Source: Lacinutrix sp. MedPE-SW
GTDB taxonomy: Bacteria; Bacteroidota; Bacteroidia; Flavobacteriales; Flavobacteriaceae
Direction of reading: 5' to 3'
NCBI RefSeq assembly: GCF_001874145.1
Contig: NZ_MPCX01000016.1
Location: 1 to 53,013 of the forward strand
Length of the DNA stretch: 53,013 nt
The notes beneath the pieces were generated by a model. That model was not told where the DNA came from. It did no database searches and was given only the letters and a program-made list of their open reading frames with translations. The position numbers and the translations under genes are program-made. Below are positions 1-9,015 of the stretch, one piece after another. Each line of letters begins with the position of its first letter. The stretch's first letter is position 1.

Positions 1-1
1 A

Positions 2-672
2 GATGTTTGGTATAGTTTTACTGCAGCTGTAGATGGTACATATACTGTAACTATAGATGAGACTTTCGATTCTGGTTTTACATCTACATATGTTTCTGCA
101 TACGAAGGTAGTTGTGGAGCATTAACTCAAATTGGTTCTTCAACGAGTTGTTTTAATACTTCAAATTTAATTGTAACAACAGTTTCAGGCCAAACTTATT
201 ATGTTAATGTAAGAAGTAGTTCTGCTACAAATTACACAGAGTTTGATTTATGTATTTATGTAAATCCACCAGCTCCTGCAAATGACGATTGTGAAAATGC
301 AACACCAATAAGTGCGTCTACAGATTCTTCATGTAATAATGTAATATCTGGAACAACACAAAGTGCAACAGATAGTACAGATGGATGTGGTACAAGTGGA
401 AGAGATGTTTGGTACTCTTTTACAGCTCCTGCAGATGGAGATTTTGTTATAACAGAAACAGAGACTTTCGACTCAGGTTCTACTACAACATATGTAACGG
501 CTTATGAAGGAGCGTGTGGAGCACTTACTCAAGTAGGAAGTAGTACAAGTTGTACTAATTCAAATGCTCTAACTCTAACTGCAGTTTCTGGTACAACGTA
601 CTATGTTAATATAAGAAGTAGTTCTGCTACAAATTATACAGAGTTTGATTTATGTATTTTCCAACTTGTTGT
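2..672 (+). repeat. Two tandem 402-nt units inside the secreted protein gene
   Basis: The DVWYSFT motif recurs at bases 2 and 404, a spacing of exactly 402 nt (134 codons). Bases 212-257 and 614-659 are identical apart from one position over 46 nt, far closer than the rest of the two units. This indicates duplication with recent gene conversion or selection on that segment. Confidence 0.85.
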
Positions 673-1738
673 TCCAGAAAATGATGCTTGCGAAAATGCA
701 ACTACTATTAATGCTGGAGATTCAATATCTGGAAGTACTGTTGGTGCTACTAATGTAGAAAATTTAACAGTATGTTCAGGTGGTACAGTGGGTACTACTT
801 GTGACCCAGGAGGAGATTCTTCACCTAATGGAGGTACTCTTGTTTTTGGAACTGGAGTATGGTATGTATATAACTCGCCTGGAAACGAGTCTATTTCTAT
901 AGAAGATTCTGCGGGTGCTTTTGATTCAGAGATTCAAGTTTGGTCTGGTGCTTGTGGCTCATTAGTATGTGTTGCAGGAGATGACGATAGTTCTAATGTA
1001 GGATCTGGTGGTTTTGTTTGTTTCGACTCTGAAGCCGCACCTACAACATATTATATTTATATAGATGGTAATGCATCAACAGGAGTAGGTAATTACACAT
1101 TAAATTTAAATACAACTCCATTACCTCCAGCAAACAATTTATGTTCTGGTGCAGAGGCTTTAACTTTAGGAGTTCAAGCAACAGGAGATACTACTAATGC
1201 AACAGACTCTGGAGTTGCAGCAGCTTCTTGTGGAGCAGCAGGAGCAGATCAAGATATATGGTATTCTTTTGTAGCAACAGCTACTGGTCAAGTTGATATT
1301 GATACAGATGCAGATACAGCTGCTGTTTATGATGCTTGTGGAGGAACAGAAATAGCATGTGTTGGTACAGGTGTTACAAACGTTGATGGTTTAGTAGATG
1401 GTACAACTTACTATGTAAGACTTTATAATACAGGTACCGCTAAAGTAGCAGGACCAGTTGTGTTAACTGTTACAGAAAGTAGCTTATCTACTACAGATTT
1501 TGACAATAATATAGTATTCTCGTACTATCCAAACCCAGTTAAAAACACATTAACATTAAGTGCTCAAGAAGAGATTTCTAATGTTACTATTGTAAACATG
1601 TTAGGCCAAACAGTATTAAAAGCTGCACCAAATGCAGTTTCTAAAGAATTAGATATGTCTAGTTTAAGTTCTGGAGCTTACTTTGTTCAAGTAACTGTAG
1701 GTAATGCTGTTGACACAGTTAAGATTATTAAAAATTAA
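2..1738 (+). CDS. Secreted repeat protein with type IX secretion (type A) C-terminal sorting domain, 5' end missing
   Basis: The frame is open from base 2, so the gene begins left of the window; the first ATG inside (788) is internal. It encodes a chain of related beta-rich modules marked by DVWYSFTA, TYYVN and NDxCENAT-like motifs, two close copies (from bases 2 and 404) and two more diverged ones (about 840-1130 and 1140-1480). The last 75 or so residues (FSYYPNPVKNTLTL ... MLGQ ... LSSGAYFVQV ... KIIKN) form a Por secretion system type A sorting domain, which in this phylum directs export across the outer membrane by T9SS and attachment or release at the surface. The modules look like adhesin or carbohydrate-binding style beta sandwiches, but their ligand cannot be read from the sequence. 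A strong terminator follows at 1771. Confidence 0.93.
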   Translation, partial: DVWYSFTAAVDGTYTVTIDETFDSGFTSTYVSAYEGSCGALTQIGSSTSCFNTSNLIVTTVSGQTYYVNVRSSSATNYTEFDLCIYVNPPAPANDDCENATPISASTDSSCNNVISGTTQSATDSTDGCGTSGRDVWYSFTAPADGDFVITETETFDSGSTTTYVTAYEGACGALTQVGSSTSCTNSNALTLTAVSGTTYYVNIRSSSATNYTEFDLCIFQLVVPENDACENATTINAGDSISGSTVGATNVENLTVCSGGTVGTTCDPGGDSSPNGGTLVFGTGVWYVYNSPGNESISIEDSAGAFDSEIQVWSGACGSLVCVAGDDDSSNVGSGGFVCFDSEAAPTTYYIYIDGNASTGVGNYTLNLNTTPLPPANNLCSGAEALTLGVQATGDTTNATDSGVAAASCGAAGADQDIWYSFVATATGQVDIDTDADTAAVYDACGGTEIACVGTGVTNVDGLVDGTTYYVRLYNTGTAKVAGPVVLTVTESSLSTTDFDNNIVFSYYPNPVKNTLTLSAQEEISNVTIVNMLGQTVLKAAPNAVSKELDMSSLSSGAYFVQVTVGNAVDTVKIIKN

Positions 1739-1770
1739 AACTAATACATGTTTTAACCTTTTAAGTGTTA

Positions 1771-1804
1771 AAAAAAGCCACTCAATTTTGAGTGGCTTTT
1801 TTAT
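1771..1804 (+). terminator. Rho-independent terminator after the T9SS cargo gene
   Basis: A 12-bp stem, AAAAGCCACTCA pairing with TGAGTGGCTTTT around a short AT loop, followed by T residues. It sits 33 nt after the stop codon of the secreted protein. Confidence 0.9.
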
Positions 1805-1814
1805 TGCGTTTCAG

Positions 1815-1822
1815 TACATTTG
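1815..1822 (+). promoter_or_regulatory. Candidate Bacteroidetes -7 element (TACATTTG) for the glycosyltransferase
   Basis: Exact match to TAnnTTTG, only 4 nt before the ATG at 1827, between the upstream terminator and the gene. If used, transcription would start at or next to the ATG and give a leaderless mRNA. No well-spaced -33 TTG was found, so this is only a candidate. Confidence 0.45.
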
Positions 1823-1826
1823 TGAG

Positions 1827-2834
1827 ATGCAAAATGATTTTTCTTTTATAATACCTGTTTATAATAGGCCAAATGAGATTGAAGAACTTCTATTAAGTTT
1901 TACCAAGCTTACAACAAAATCAAAATATGAAATTGTTATTATTGAAGACGGTTCTACAGTTTCATCAAAGCCTATTGTAGACTCCTTTAGTTCTCAATTA
2001 AATATTTCATATTATTTTAAAGAAAATTCTGGACCTGGAGACTCTAGAAATTATGGAATGCAAAATGCCAAAGGCAATTATTTTATAATTTTAGATAGTG
2101 ATTGTATTTTACCAATTCATTATTTAAATGAAGTAGAAAAAGAACTAAACAATGAATATGTAGATTGTTTTGGTGGTCCAGATACGGCAGATGATGCTTT
2201 CACAAACCTTCAAAAAGCTATAAATTTTAGTATGACTGCTTTTATAACCACTGGTGGTATTAGAGGTAAAGAAAATAGTGTTAATAAATTTCAGCCTAGA
2301 AGTTTTAATATGGGCTTATCTAAAAAAGCATTTATAGCAACAAAAGGCTTTGGCGATATTCATCCAGGAGAAGATCCAGATTTATCAATAAGATTGTGGC
2401 AATTAGGTTTTAAAACGAAATTGTTTAGTAAGGCTTATGTTTACCATAAAAGACGAATCTCTTGGTCTAAATTTTATAAACAAGTTAATAAATTTGGTAA
2501 AGTACGTCCTATATTAAATGCTTGGCATCCAAAAACAAAAAAACTTACCTATTGGTTTCCCAGTATATTTACTTTAGGTTTTATTGTTTCAATACTATTA
2601 CTTATATTAAATATACCATTTGCATTTTATTTATTCTGCGTTTATTATGCAGTTGCATTTGTATCAGCTTTATTAAGTACTAAAAATATATTGGTAGCAA
2701 TTCAATCTATAATAGCTATAACTATTCAGTTTTTTGGATATGGTGTGGGTTTTTTAAAATCTACGCTTTATCTTACAATATCAAATAAAACACCAGAGCA
2801 ATTATTTCCGGAATTATTTTTTAAATCTAAATAA
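1827..2834 (+). CDS. Family 2 glycosyltransferase, membrane-associated
   Basis: The 335-residue protein starts MQNDFSFIIPVYNRP, the classical beginning of a GT-A/GT2 fold. An in-frame ATG at 1704 would lie inside the previous gene and its terminator, so 1827 was chosen. The DxD-type metal and nucleotide-sugar site is D90-S91-D92 (IILDSDCILP), and a GEDPDLSIR motif near residue 192 matches the acceptor/catalytic ED region of GT2 enzymes. The last 90 residues hold two or three hydrophobic segments, so the enzyme probably sits at the inner membrane facing the cytoplasm. It overlaps the next gene by 1 nt (TAATG), implying translational coupling with the YbbR-like gene and coaE. Donor and acceptor sugars are unknown; envelope polysaccharide work is an inference. 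Confidence 0.9.
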   Translation: MQNDFSFIIPVYNRPNEIEELLLSFTKLTTKSKYEIVIIEDGSTVSSKPIVDSFSSQLNISYYFKENSGPGDSRNYGMQNAKGNYFIILDSDCILPIHYLNEVEKELNNEYVDCFGGPDTADDAFTNLQKAINFSMTAFITTGGIRGKENSVNKFQPRSFNMGLSKKAFIATKGFGDIHPGEDPDLSIRLWQLGFKTKLFSKAYVYHKRRISWSKFYKQVNKFGKVRPILNAWHPKTKKLTYWFPSIFTLGFIVSILLLILNIPFAFYLFCVYYAVAFVSALLSTKNILVAIQSIIAITIQFFGYGVGFLKSTLYLTISNKTPEQLFPELFFKSK

Positions 2835-3796
2835 TGTCTGCATTAAAAATAAAAATTAGAAATATTTTAAGAAGTAGAAAAATTAATAGCTTTTTGCTGT
2901 TTCTAGGTATGGCTTTTGGTATTTTAATATTAACCAAATTATCTAAAGATTATACAAACACAATAACGCTAGATATAAAAACGGTAAACTTGCCAGATGA
3001 GGTTGTAATTGTTAACGATTCTTCTCAAAAAATAAACTTAACATTAACAACATATGGTTTTAATTGGCTTAGCTATTATTTAAAGCCTCCTAAAATTGAA
3101 GTAGATTTTAATAAAGATGTTATTAAAAAAAATGAAACATATTTATGGACATCTAAAAAAGGATTTTCTAATATTAATAAACAAATTGGAAAAGAAACTA
3201 CAATTCAAAATATAACACCAGACACATTACTTTTTAATTTTGATGTAAATGCTATAAAATTAGTACCTGTTAAACCAGAAATAGATTTAGATTTTAGTTT
3301 TGGTTACGATATAATGAAAGGTCTTAAGGCATATCCAGACTCTGTAAAAATTATAGGTCCTGAAACCTTAGTCTCAAAAATTAAATTTATAAAAACACAA
3401 AAATTAACATTAGAATCTGTAAATAAGCCTATAAATAAAAAAGTGAGTTTAGAAATAGACTCATTGAACCCAATTATAAATGTAAAAACAAAATGGGTTA
3501 CCTTAAAAGCTAATGTAGAAAAGTTTACTGAAGGAGTTATAGAAGTACCAGTAACACTAATTAATGTGCCAAGCAATCTTACTATAAATTATTTTCCTAA
3601 AACAATAAAAGTGTCTTACTATACAAGTTTAGAGTATTTTAATAAAGTAAAAACTCAAGATTTTAAAATTATTTGCGATTTTAAAAAAGCTGATAAAAAC
3701 AGTAGTTTTTTAACTCCAAAATTAGTGAGCGAACCAAGTTTAATTAAAACAGCAAGATTGCAACAGCAAAGTGTAGAATTTATAATAACAGAATGA
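2834..3796 (+). CDS. YbbR-like (CdaR-type) domain protein
   Basis: A 320-residue protein with one N-terminal membrane anchor (about residues 18-37, FLLFLGMAFGILILT) and an extracytoplasmic region rich in short beta strands. The tandem layout, with motifs such as YPDSVKIIGPETLVSKI in the second half, is typical of YbbR repeats. In Firmicutes YbbR/CdaR binds the diadenylate cyclase CdaA, but flavobacterial members occur beside glycosyltransferase and coaE genes and their role is not settled. It shares 1 nt with the upstream gene and 4 nt (ATGA) with coaE, so the three are clearly one operon. Family assignment is by sequence pattern; function is not claimed. Confidence 0.75.
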   Translation: MSALKIKIRNILRSRKINSFLLFLGMAFGILILTKLSKDYTNTITLDIKTVNLPDEVVIVNDSSQKINLTLTTYGFNWLSYYLKPPKIEVDFNKDVIKKNETYLWTSKKGFSNINKQIGKETTIQNITPDTLLFNFDVNAIKLVPVKPEIDLDFSFGYDIMKGLKAYPDSVKIIGPETLVSKIKFIKTQKLTLESVNKPINKKVSLEIDSLNPIINVKTKWVTLKANVEKFTEGVIEVPVTLINVPSNLTINYFPKTIKVSYYTSLEYFNKVKTQDFKIICDFKKADKNSSFLTPKLVSEPSLIKTARLQQQSVEFIITE

Positions 3797-4380
3797 AAAT
3801 AGTTGGACTAACAGGCGGAATAGGTAGCGGAAAAACAACAGTTGCAAAAATGTTTAATAAATTAAATGTACCTGTTTACATTGCAGATGATGAAGCAAAA
3901 GCCTTAATGGTACGATCAAAAGTACTAATTAGACAATTAAAAGCTTTATTTGGAGAAAACGCTTATATAGGTAAAGAGCTTAATAAAAAGTTTTTAGCTA
4001 ATGCTATTTTTAATGATAAAAACCTTTTAAAAAAAATGAATGCAATTGTACACCCAAAAGTGGCAAGGCATTTTAAACGTTGGGTTGCAAAACAAGATTC
4101 GCCATATGTTATTAAGGAAGCTGCTATATTATTTGAAAATGGTAACTATAAGCAGTGTGACATAGTAATAACTGTAACGGCACCACTTGAAACCAGAATT
4201 AATCGCGTAATAAGTAGAGATAATACTACTAAAGAAAAAGTTTTAGCAGTAATAAATAATCAATGGCCAGACTCAAAAAAAATAGAAAAATCTAACTACA
4301 TAATAGAAAATACAGACTTAGAAGACACTAAACTACAAGTTAAAAAAGTCCATAAATTAATAGTTAATAAATCTCAATAA
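3793..4380 (+). CDS. coaE: Dephospho-CoA kinase
   Basis: Catalyses the last step of coenzyme A synthesis, ATP-dependent phosphorylation of the ribose 3'-OH of dephospho-CoA, in the cytoplasm. The 195-residue length is normal for CoaE. The P-loop GLTGGIGSGKTT is at residues 5-16, YIADDEAKAL (about 29-38) is the conserved substrate-binding segment, and IVHPKVARHF and EAAILFEN are the lid and core motifs of the family. Its start overlaps the stop of the YbbR-like gene by 4 nt. A 75-nt gap with a candidate promoter follows before the histidine kinase. Confidence 0.96.
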   Translation: MKIVGLTGGIGSGKTTVAKMFNKLNVPVYIADDEAKALMVRSKVLIRQLKALFGENAYIGKELNKKFLANAIFNDKNLLKKMNAIVHPKVARHFKRWVAKQDSPYVIKEAAILFENGNYKQCDIVITVTAPLETRINRVISRDNTTKEKVLAVINNQWPDSKKIEKSNYIIENTDLEDTKLQVKKVHKLIVNKSQ

Positions 4381-4443
4381 TTCAAAATTTAACATTTTTG
4401 TTAACGTTAGGTTAAATGCTATGACATCTAAATGTTAAAATGT

Positions 4444-4451
4444 TAATTTTG
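4444..4451 (+). promoter_or_regulatory. Candidate -7 element (TAATTTTG) for the two-component pair
   Basis: Matches TAnnTTTG and ends 4 nt before the ATG at 4456, which again suggests a leaderless transcript. A clear -33 element was not found in the AT-rich DNA upstream. Confidence 0.4.
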
Positions 4452-4455
4452 ATTG

Positions 4456-6012
4456 ATGAAGAAGAAAGTGTTTCTTGTATTAGTCATTTTAATGACCCTA
4501 TCGCTAATAGGAATAATATTTGTACAAGGCTATTACATATCGAACTCTGTTGCTAATAAACAAGACCAATTTACATTTAATGTTAAGAAAGCATTAAGTA
4601 ATGTGTCTAATGAAATTAGTGATGAAGAGTACATGGATTTTGTTAAAAAAATTCGAGATTTATTAAGACAAGGTGTAGCAGTAAATGTAGATACAACAGC
4701 ATTTATAGACCTTTACATAAAACAAGATATTTCTAATACAGACGAAACACTTATTTACAAAAATGGAATATTAGAAGAAAACTATAAGTTATCTTCTGCG
4801 ATCTTTGACATAGGTTTAGATAGCGTAAGCATAAAAAAAATAATAAGTAAAAACGAAACGAAAGTTTACAAATCTAGTTCTTTAGATGGTACAGAAACCA
4901 CAATATTTAGAAGTGGAGAAACCAATAGAACAGAAGATATAGATTTTGAACCACTATATCTTAAATATTCTAGCAGAAGACCAATACATAAACGAATTAC
5001 TGTAGAAAAAATCGATAGATTAATTAAACTACAGTTACTGCAAGATGATATAGATATAGAATACGAATTTGCTGTATATAATAATGATTTAGCAACTAAA
5101 GTTAAAACTGAAAACTTTGATTATGAAAATGCTTTTATGAGCGTTCCTTTTTTTGATAATAAAAGCGAAAATAATTATAGATTATTAGTTGAGTTTCCAG
5201 ATAAAAAAGAATTCATTTGGTCATCAATCATTGGTATGATAGCATTATCAATAATTTTTACAACTATTATAATTGTAGCATATTCTAGTGCCTTGTTTCA
5301 ATTAATGAAACAAAGACAGATTTCTGAAATTAAAACAGATTTCATTAATAATATGACACACGAGTTCAAAACGCCTATAGCAACAATAAACTTAGCTTTA
5401 GACTCTATTAAAAATCCAAAAATAATAGACGATAAAGAAAAAGTGAAACGCTATTTACACATGATTCGTGAAGAAAATAAACGTATGCATGCACAAGTAG
5501 AAAATGTTTTACGAATATCTAAACTAGAAAAAAATGAATTAAACATTAGTAAAGATAGAGAGCGTTTGCACGACTTAATAGAAGATGCTATATCACATGT
5601 AGAGTTAATAGTAGAAGACCGTGGCGGTCATATAGAAACAAGTTTAAAGGCTTCAAAATCTACCGTATTAGCAAACGAAACTCACTTTACAAATGTATTG
5701 GTAAATATTCTGGATAACGCCATTAAATATTCTCCAGAAGCACCAATTATAAAAGTAGATACGCTAAATGTTGGAAACAACATTATAGTAAATATAAAAG
5801 ATCACGGTAGCGGTATGAGTAAAGCCGTTGCAAAACGTGTTTTCGAAAAATTTTATAGAGAACACACAGGAAACGTGCACAACGTTAAAGGTCATGGTTT
5901 AGGATTGGCCTATGTAAAAAGAATAGTAGACGACCATCACGGTCATATATCAGTAGAAAGTGAAAAAGACAAAGGAAGTACATTTACAATAAAACTTCCG
6001 TTAATATCATAA
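4456..6012 (+). CDS. Sensor histidine kinase, RprX-like
   Basis: A 518-residue inner-membrane sensor kinase. A TTG lies one codon upstream, but the ATG gives the usual MKKKVFLVLV signal-anchor and was chosen. Membrane segments are near residues 5-25 and 255-278, enclosing a roughly 230-residue periplasmic sensor region. The dimerisation/phosphoacceptor motif FINNMTHEFKTPIA places the phosphorylated histidine at H302. The ATPase domain has the N box (NILDNAIKYSP), G1 (DHGSGMS) and G2 (GHGLGLAYVKRIV). It is followed 4 nt later by its partner regulator. Order and motifs match Bacteroides RprX/RprY-type systems; the signal sensed is not evident. Confidence 0.93.
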   Translation: MKKKVFLVLVILMTLSLIGIIFVQGYYISNSVANKQDQFTFNVKKALSNVSNEISDEEYMDFVKKIRDLLRQGVAVNVDTTAFIDLYIKQDISNTDETLIYKNGILEENYKLSSAIFDIGLDSVSIKKIISKNETKVYKSSSLDGTETTIFRSGETNRTEDIDFEPLYLKYSSRRPIHKRITVEKIDRLIKLQLLQDDIDIEYEFAVYNNDLATKVKTENFDYENAFMSVPFFDNKSENNYRLLVEFPDKKEFIWSSIIGMIALSIIFTTIIIVAYSSALFQLMKQRQISEIKTDFINNMTHEFKTPIATINLALDSIKNPKIIDDKEKVKRYLHMIREENKRMHAQVENVLRISKLEKNELNISKDRERLHDLIEDAISHVELIVEDRGGHIETSLKASKSTVLANETHFTNVLVNILDNAIKYSPEAPIIKVDTLNVGNNIIVNIKDHGSGMSKAVAKRVFEKFYREHTGNVHNVKGHGLGLAYVKRIVDDHHGHISVESEKDKGSTFTIKLPLIS

Positions 6013-6016
6013 CATT

Positions 6017-6721
6017 ATGGATGAACAACAAAAGAAAATATTATTAGTAGAAGACGACCCAAATTTTGGAACCGTTTTAAGAGATTATTTAATGATGAAT
6101 GACTACGAAGTAGTACATGCCAAAAATGGTATGGAAGGTTTCGAGAAATTTAAAAAAGATGATTTTGATCTTTGTATTTTAGATGTTATGATGCCATACA
6201 AAGATGGATTTACCTTAGCAAAAGAAATAAGAGAAAAAAATGCCGATGTGCCAATTATTTTCCTTACCGCTAAAGCAATGAAAGAAGATGTATTAAAAGG
6301 TTATAAAGTTGGAGCAGACGACTATTTAAATAAACCTTTTGATAGTGAAGTGTTATTAATGAAAATAAAAGCTATCATGCAACGTAAAGCAACAGAGACA
6401 GTTGCAGATAGTAAACAATTTGAATTTAAAATTGGAAGTTTTGATTTAAACTCTAAACTTCGTTTTTTAACTTATAAAGGTGGAGAACCAACAAAACTAT
6501 CTCCAAAAGAAAACGAATTATTACGTCTATTAGCGCTTCATGAAAATGATTTAATGCCAAGAGAATTAGCGTTAACTAAAATATGGAGAGATGATAATTA
6601 CTTTACCTCTAGAAGTATGGATGTTTACATCGCAAAACTTCGTAAGTACTTAAAAGTAGATGAGAAAGTTGAAATATTAAACATTCATGGCGAAGGATTT
6701 AGATTAGTTGTAAATCCTTAA
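6017..6721 (+). CDS. OmpR/PhoB-family response regulator, RprY-like
   Basis: A 234-residue DNA-binding regulator paired with the kinase just upstream. The receiver domain has the acidic pair D13-D14, phosphoacceptor D56 (LCILDVMMP), the switch Thr in IFLTAK and the conserved Lys in LNKPF. The C-terminal winged-helix domain (about residues 130-232) has the trans-activation C-type signature LSPKENELLRLLALHEND ... RSMDVYIAKLRKYL. The family binds tandem promoter sites as phosphorylated dimers. Targets cannot be deduced here. A bidirectional terminator closes the operon. Confidence 0.95.
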   Translation: MDEQQKKILLVEDDPNFGTVLRDYLMMNDYEVVHAKNGMEGFEKFKKDDFDLCILDVMMPYKDGFTLAKEIREKNADVPIIFLTAKAMKEDVLKGYKVGADDYLNKPFDSEVLLMKIKAIMQRKATETVADSKQFEFKIGSFDLNSKLRFLTYKGGEPTKLSPKENELLRLLALHENDLMPRELALTKIWRDDNYFTSRSMDVYIAKLRKYLKVDEKVEILNIHGEGFRLVVNP

Positions 6722-6740
6722 TCAAGCATTGTTACAATAA

Positions 6741-6776
6741 AAAAAAGCACGACAGTTTTAATTGTCGTGCTTTTTT
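6741..6776. terminator. Bidirectional terminator between convergent genes
   Basis: An 8-bp GC-containing core, GCACGACA pairing with TGTCGTGC, flanked by A6 on the left and T6 on the right. It can stop both the response-regulator operon (plus) and the long minus-strand run ending at 6780. Confidence 0.92.
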
Positions 6777-6779
6777 GTT

Positions 6780-8045
6780 TTATAAAGCATTAATAAATTT
6801 TACATCTCTTTCATTATCAACTGCACTTTTAGCATCTTCTACTAAAGCGTCAATTTCGTTAGCTATACAAGTGTTATAATTAGAATTTGTACAAACCTTT
6901 TTTAAATCGGTTAACATTTTATGTAGTTTAGTAACTAAAATTACATCGTGTTTGCAATAGGTTCTCAATGCAGCCATGACATAATATAATAAATCTTTAA
7001 AACTTACTGTAGCTAAGGCAACATTAGTAATCTCTTCATATTTATATAAACTCGTGTCACTTTTTTTACATCTTAAAACAAATAATTGTGTTAAGTAATC
7101 TATAGCATTTAAAGCTGTTCCAGGATCATTAATTCCAGGAGACATGGCTTTTAAAGCAATTTCTGTTAACTGTTTAAAAGCAAGTATATAATTATCTTCT
7201 ATAAGTTCGCTTTTGGCAAAATCAAAATGTTTTAAAATAAGTTCTACTTTATCGTTATCAAGTTCTTTTTCAGATTTAAATAAACTGTCTTCTTTTAAAA
7301 TAAAAGTTCCTTTTATAGGTAGTACTTCAATTTTAGTTTTAAGTTCATGGGCTATTCTTCCTATATTATCTATAGAAATATCTTGTAGGTAACCATTGTT
7401 TTTTGGTGTGTAAGTTGTCCAGTTACTAGTGTCTTTAAAAGCTTCAGTTTCTAAGTCTTTTTCAAGATCAATTAATTTTTCTAATCTAGATTTAGAGACT
7501 TTAAATATTTTAGACATAATGTTACTTATCTGTATTTCTTGAGAAATAGAGTGTATAAAATATATAAATGCAGCTAAGCAATTCACCATAAATATTATTG
7601 AAAATAAAACCGAAAAACCAGGAAGTTGATATTTGTTTCCGTCTGGTTCTATAGAAACTAAAATAAAAATACAATACAATATGGTTGCTAAATAAAAGCC
7701 TAAAACAATTTGATGTCTTCTATTAGATATTAGTCCTGGTAATAATCTTGGAGAAAAATTACTTGAGGCTTGGTTTAATAAAATCATTACCATAGAGAAA
7801 CTAAAAACCATTATAGAAATTAAACCAGCAATAAAGGTTGTAAGTAAAGCTCTTGCAGTTTCACTGTTATTTATAACTAATTCTGGAACAATTTCTAGCA
7901 GGTATTTAGATATACCAAGATTTTCTAAAAAAAACATTAAATAAGCAAAAAGGCAGCCAGCAAGTCCTATTATAGAAGGATAGAAAGCTATTTTGTCTTT
8001 TAGTTTATATATTGTTCTAAAAAGTTGATTTATTTTATCTTTCAT
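6780..8045 (-). CDS. DUF2254 family membrane protein
   Basis: A 421-residue protein with four predicted membrane helices in its first half (about residues 22-42, 66-90, 112-133, 145-166). Between helices 2 and 3 it carries the family hallmark NQASSNFSPRLLPG. The C-terminal 230 residues are soluble and include a helical segment, MSPGINDPGTALNAIDYL, also typical of DUF2254. The biochemical function of the family is not known. It is the last gene of the minus-strand run, 44 nt after miaA. Confidence 0.88.
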   Translation of the reverse strand: MKDKINQLFRTIYKLKDKIAFYPSIIGLAGCLFAYLMFFLENLGISKYLLEIVPELVINNSETARALLTTFIAGLISIMVFSFSMVMILLNQASSNFSPRLLPGLISNRRHQIVLGFYLATILYCIFILVSIEPDGNKYQLPGFSVLFSIIFMVNCLAAFIYFIHSISQEIQISNIMSKIFKVSKSRLEKLIDLEKDLETEAFKDTSNWTTYTPKNNGYLQDISIDNIGRIAHELKTKIEVLPIKGTFILKEDSLFKSEKELDNDKVELILKHFDFAKSELIEDNYILAFKQLTEIALKAMSPGINDPGTALNAIDYLTQLFVLRCKKSDTSLYKYEEITNVALATVSFKDLLYYVMAALRTYCKHDVILVTKLHKMLTDLKKVCTNSNYNTCIANEIDALVEDAKSAVDNERDVKFINAL

Positions 8046-8089
8046 AATATTAGTTGTAAGTACTAATATAATGTTTGTAAATAGAATAT

Positions 8090-9010
8090 TTAGTGGCTTT
8101 GCATATTAGTTTTTATACAGGCAATAATCTCTGTAACGTTGGTATTATAATCAAACCAGAAAGTAGATTTGTTTCTCTTAAACCAAGTAAGTTGTCTTTT
8201 TGCAAAACGGCGAGAATTTTTTTTAATTTCTTCAATAGCAAATTCTAAACTCCATTCGTTATTAAAGTATTTAAAAAGCTCTTTATATCCAACAGTATTT
8301 AATGCATTTAAATGTTGTTTGCTAATTAAGGCTTTTGCTTCTTCAATTTGTCCGTTATCAATCATGATATCTACACGCTTATTAATGCGGTTATAAATAA
8401 TGTCACGATCTGCTGTTAAACCAATTGTTATAGTTTTAAAGTTACGGTTGTTTTTATCTTTATTTAAAAATGAAGAATATGGTTTTTTAGTTCCAATACA
8501 TATTTCTAATGCGCGTATTACACGTTGCGGATTATCTATAGCTATTGTATTGTAAGATTTAGGATCTAAAGTTTTTAGTTTTAACTGAAGCGACTCTAAA
8601 CCATGTGTTTCTAAATCCTTGTTTAACTGTGTTCTAATACTTTTATCTACGTCTGGAAAATAATCTAACCCTTTAGTTACAGCATCAACATAAAGACCAG
8701 AACCACCAACCATTATAACTACATTTTTATCTTTAAATAAAGTGTTTAATGTATTAATTGCTTCCTTTTCAAATGTGCCAACACTATAGTCATCAATTAT
8801 AGATTTATTATGAATAAAATGGTGTTTAGCTTGAGAGCGTTCTTCATGAGTTGGAGCTGCAGTACCAATTTGCATTTCTTTAAAAAACTGTCTTGAGTCT
8901 GCCGAAAGTATTTCGGTATTAAAATGTTTAGCAAGTTTAATGCTTAAACTTGTTTTTCCTATAGCGGTTGGTCCAACTATGGCAATTAGGTATTTGTTAT
9001 TTAAGCTCAA
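8090..9010 (-). CDS. miaA: tRNA dimethylallyltransferase
   Basis: Transfers a dimethylallyl group to N6 of A37 in tRNAs that read UNN codons, stabilising codon-anticodon pairing. The 306-residue protein has the P-loop GPTAIGKTS near residues 13-21, the substrate motif SADSRQFFKEMQIGTA, the insertion-domain motif IDNPQRVIRALEI and the C-terminal KRQLTWFKRN element typical of MiaA. It begins 5 nt after the channel gene's stop, so both are probably cotranscribed. Confidence 0.97.
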   Translation of the reverse strand: MSLNNKYLIAIVGPTAIGKTSLSIKLAKHFNTEILSADSRQFFKEMQIGTAAPTHEERSQAKHHFIHNKSIIDDYSVGTFEKEAINTLNTLFKDKNVVIMVGGSGLYVDAVTKGLDYFPDVDKSIRTQLNKDLETHGLESLQLKLKTLDPKSYNTIAIDNPQRVIRALEICIGTKKPYSSFLNKDKNNRNFKTITIGLTADRDIIYNRINKRVDIMIDNGQIEEAKALISKQHLNALNTVGYKELFKYFNNEWSLEFAIEEIKKNSRRFAKRQLTWFKRNKSTFWFDYNTNVTEIIACIKTNMQSH

Positions 9011-9015
9011 TTTAA

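Noticed and set aside
1704-1826. Longer N-terminus for the glycosyltransferase starting at 1704
   Set aside because: It would overlap the T9SS gene and run through its terminator; the GT2 fold starts at 1827.
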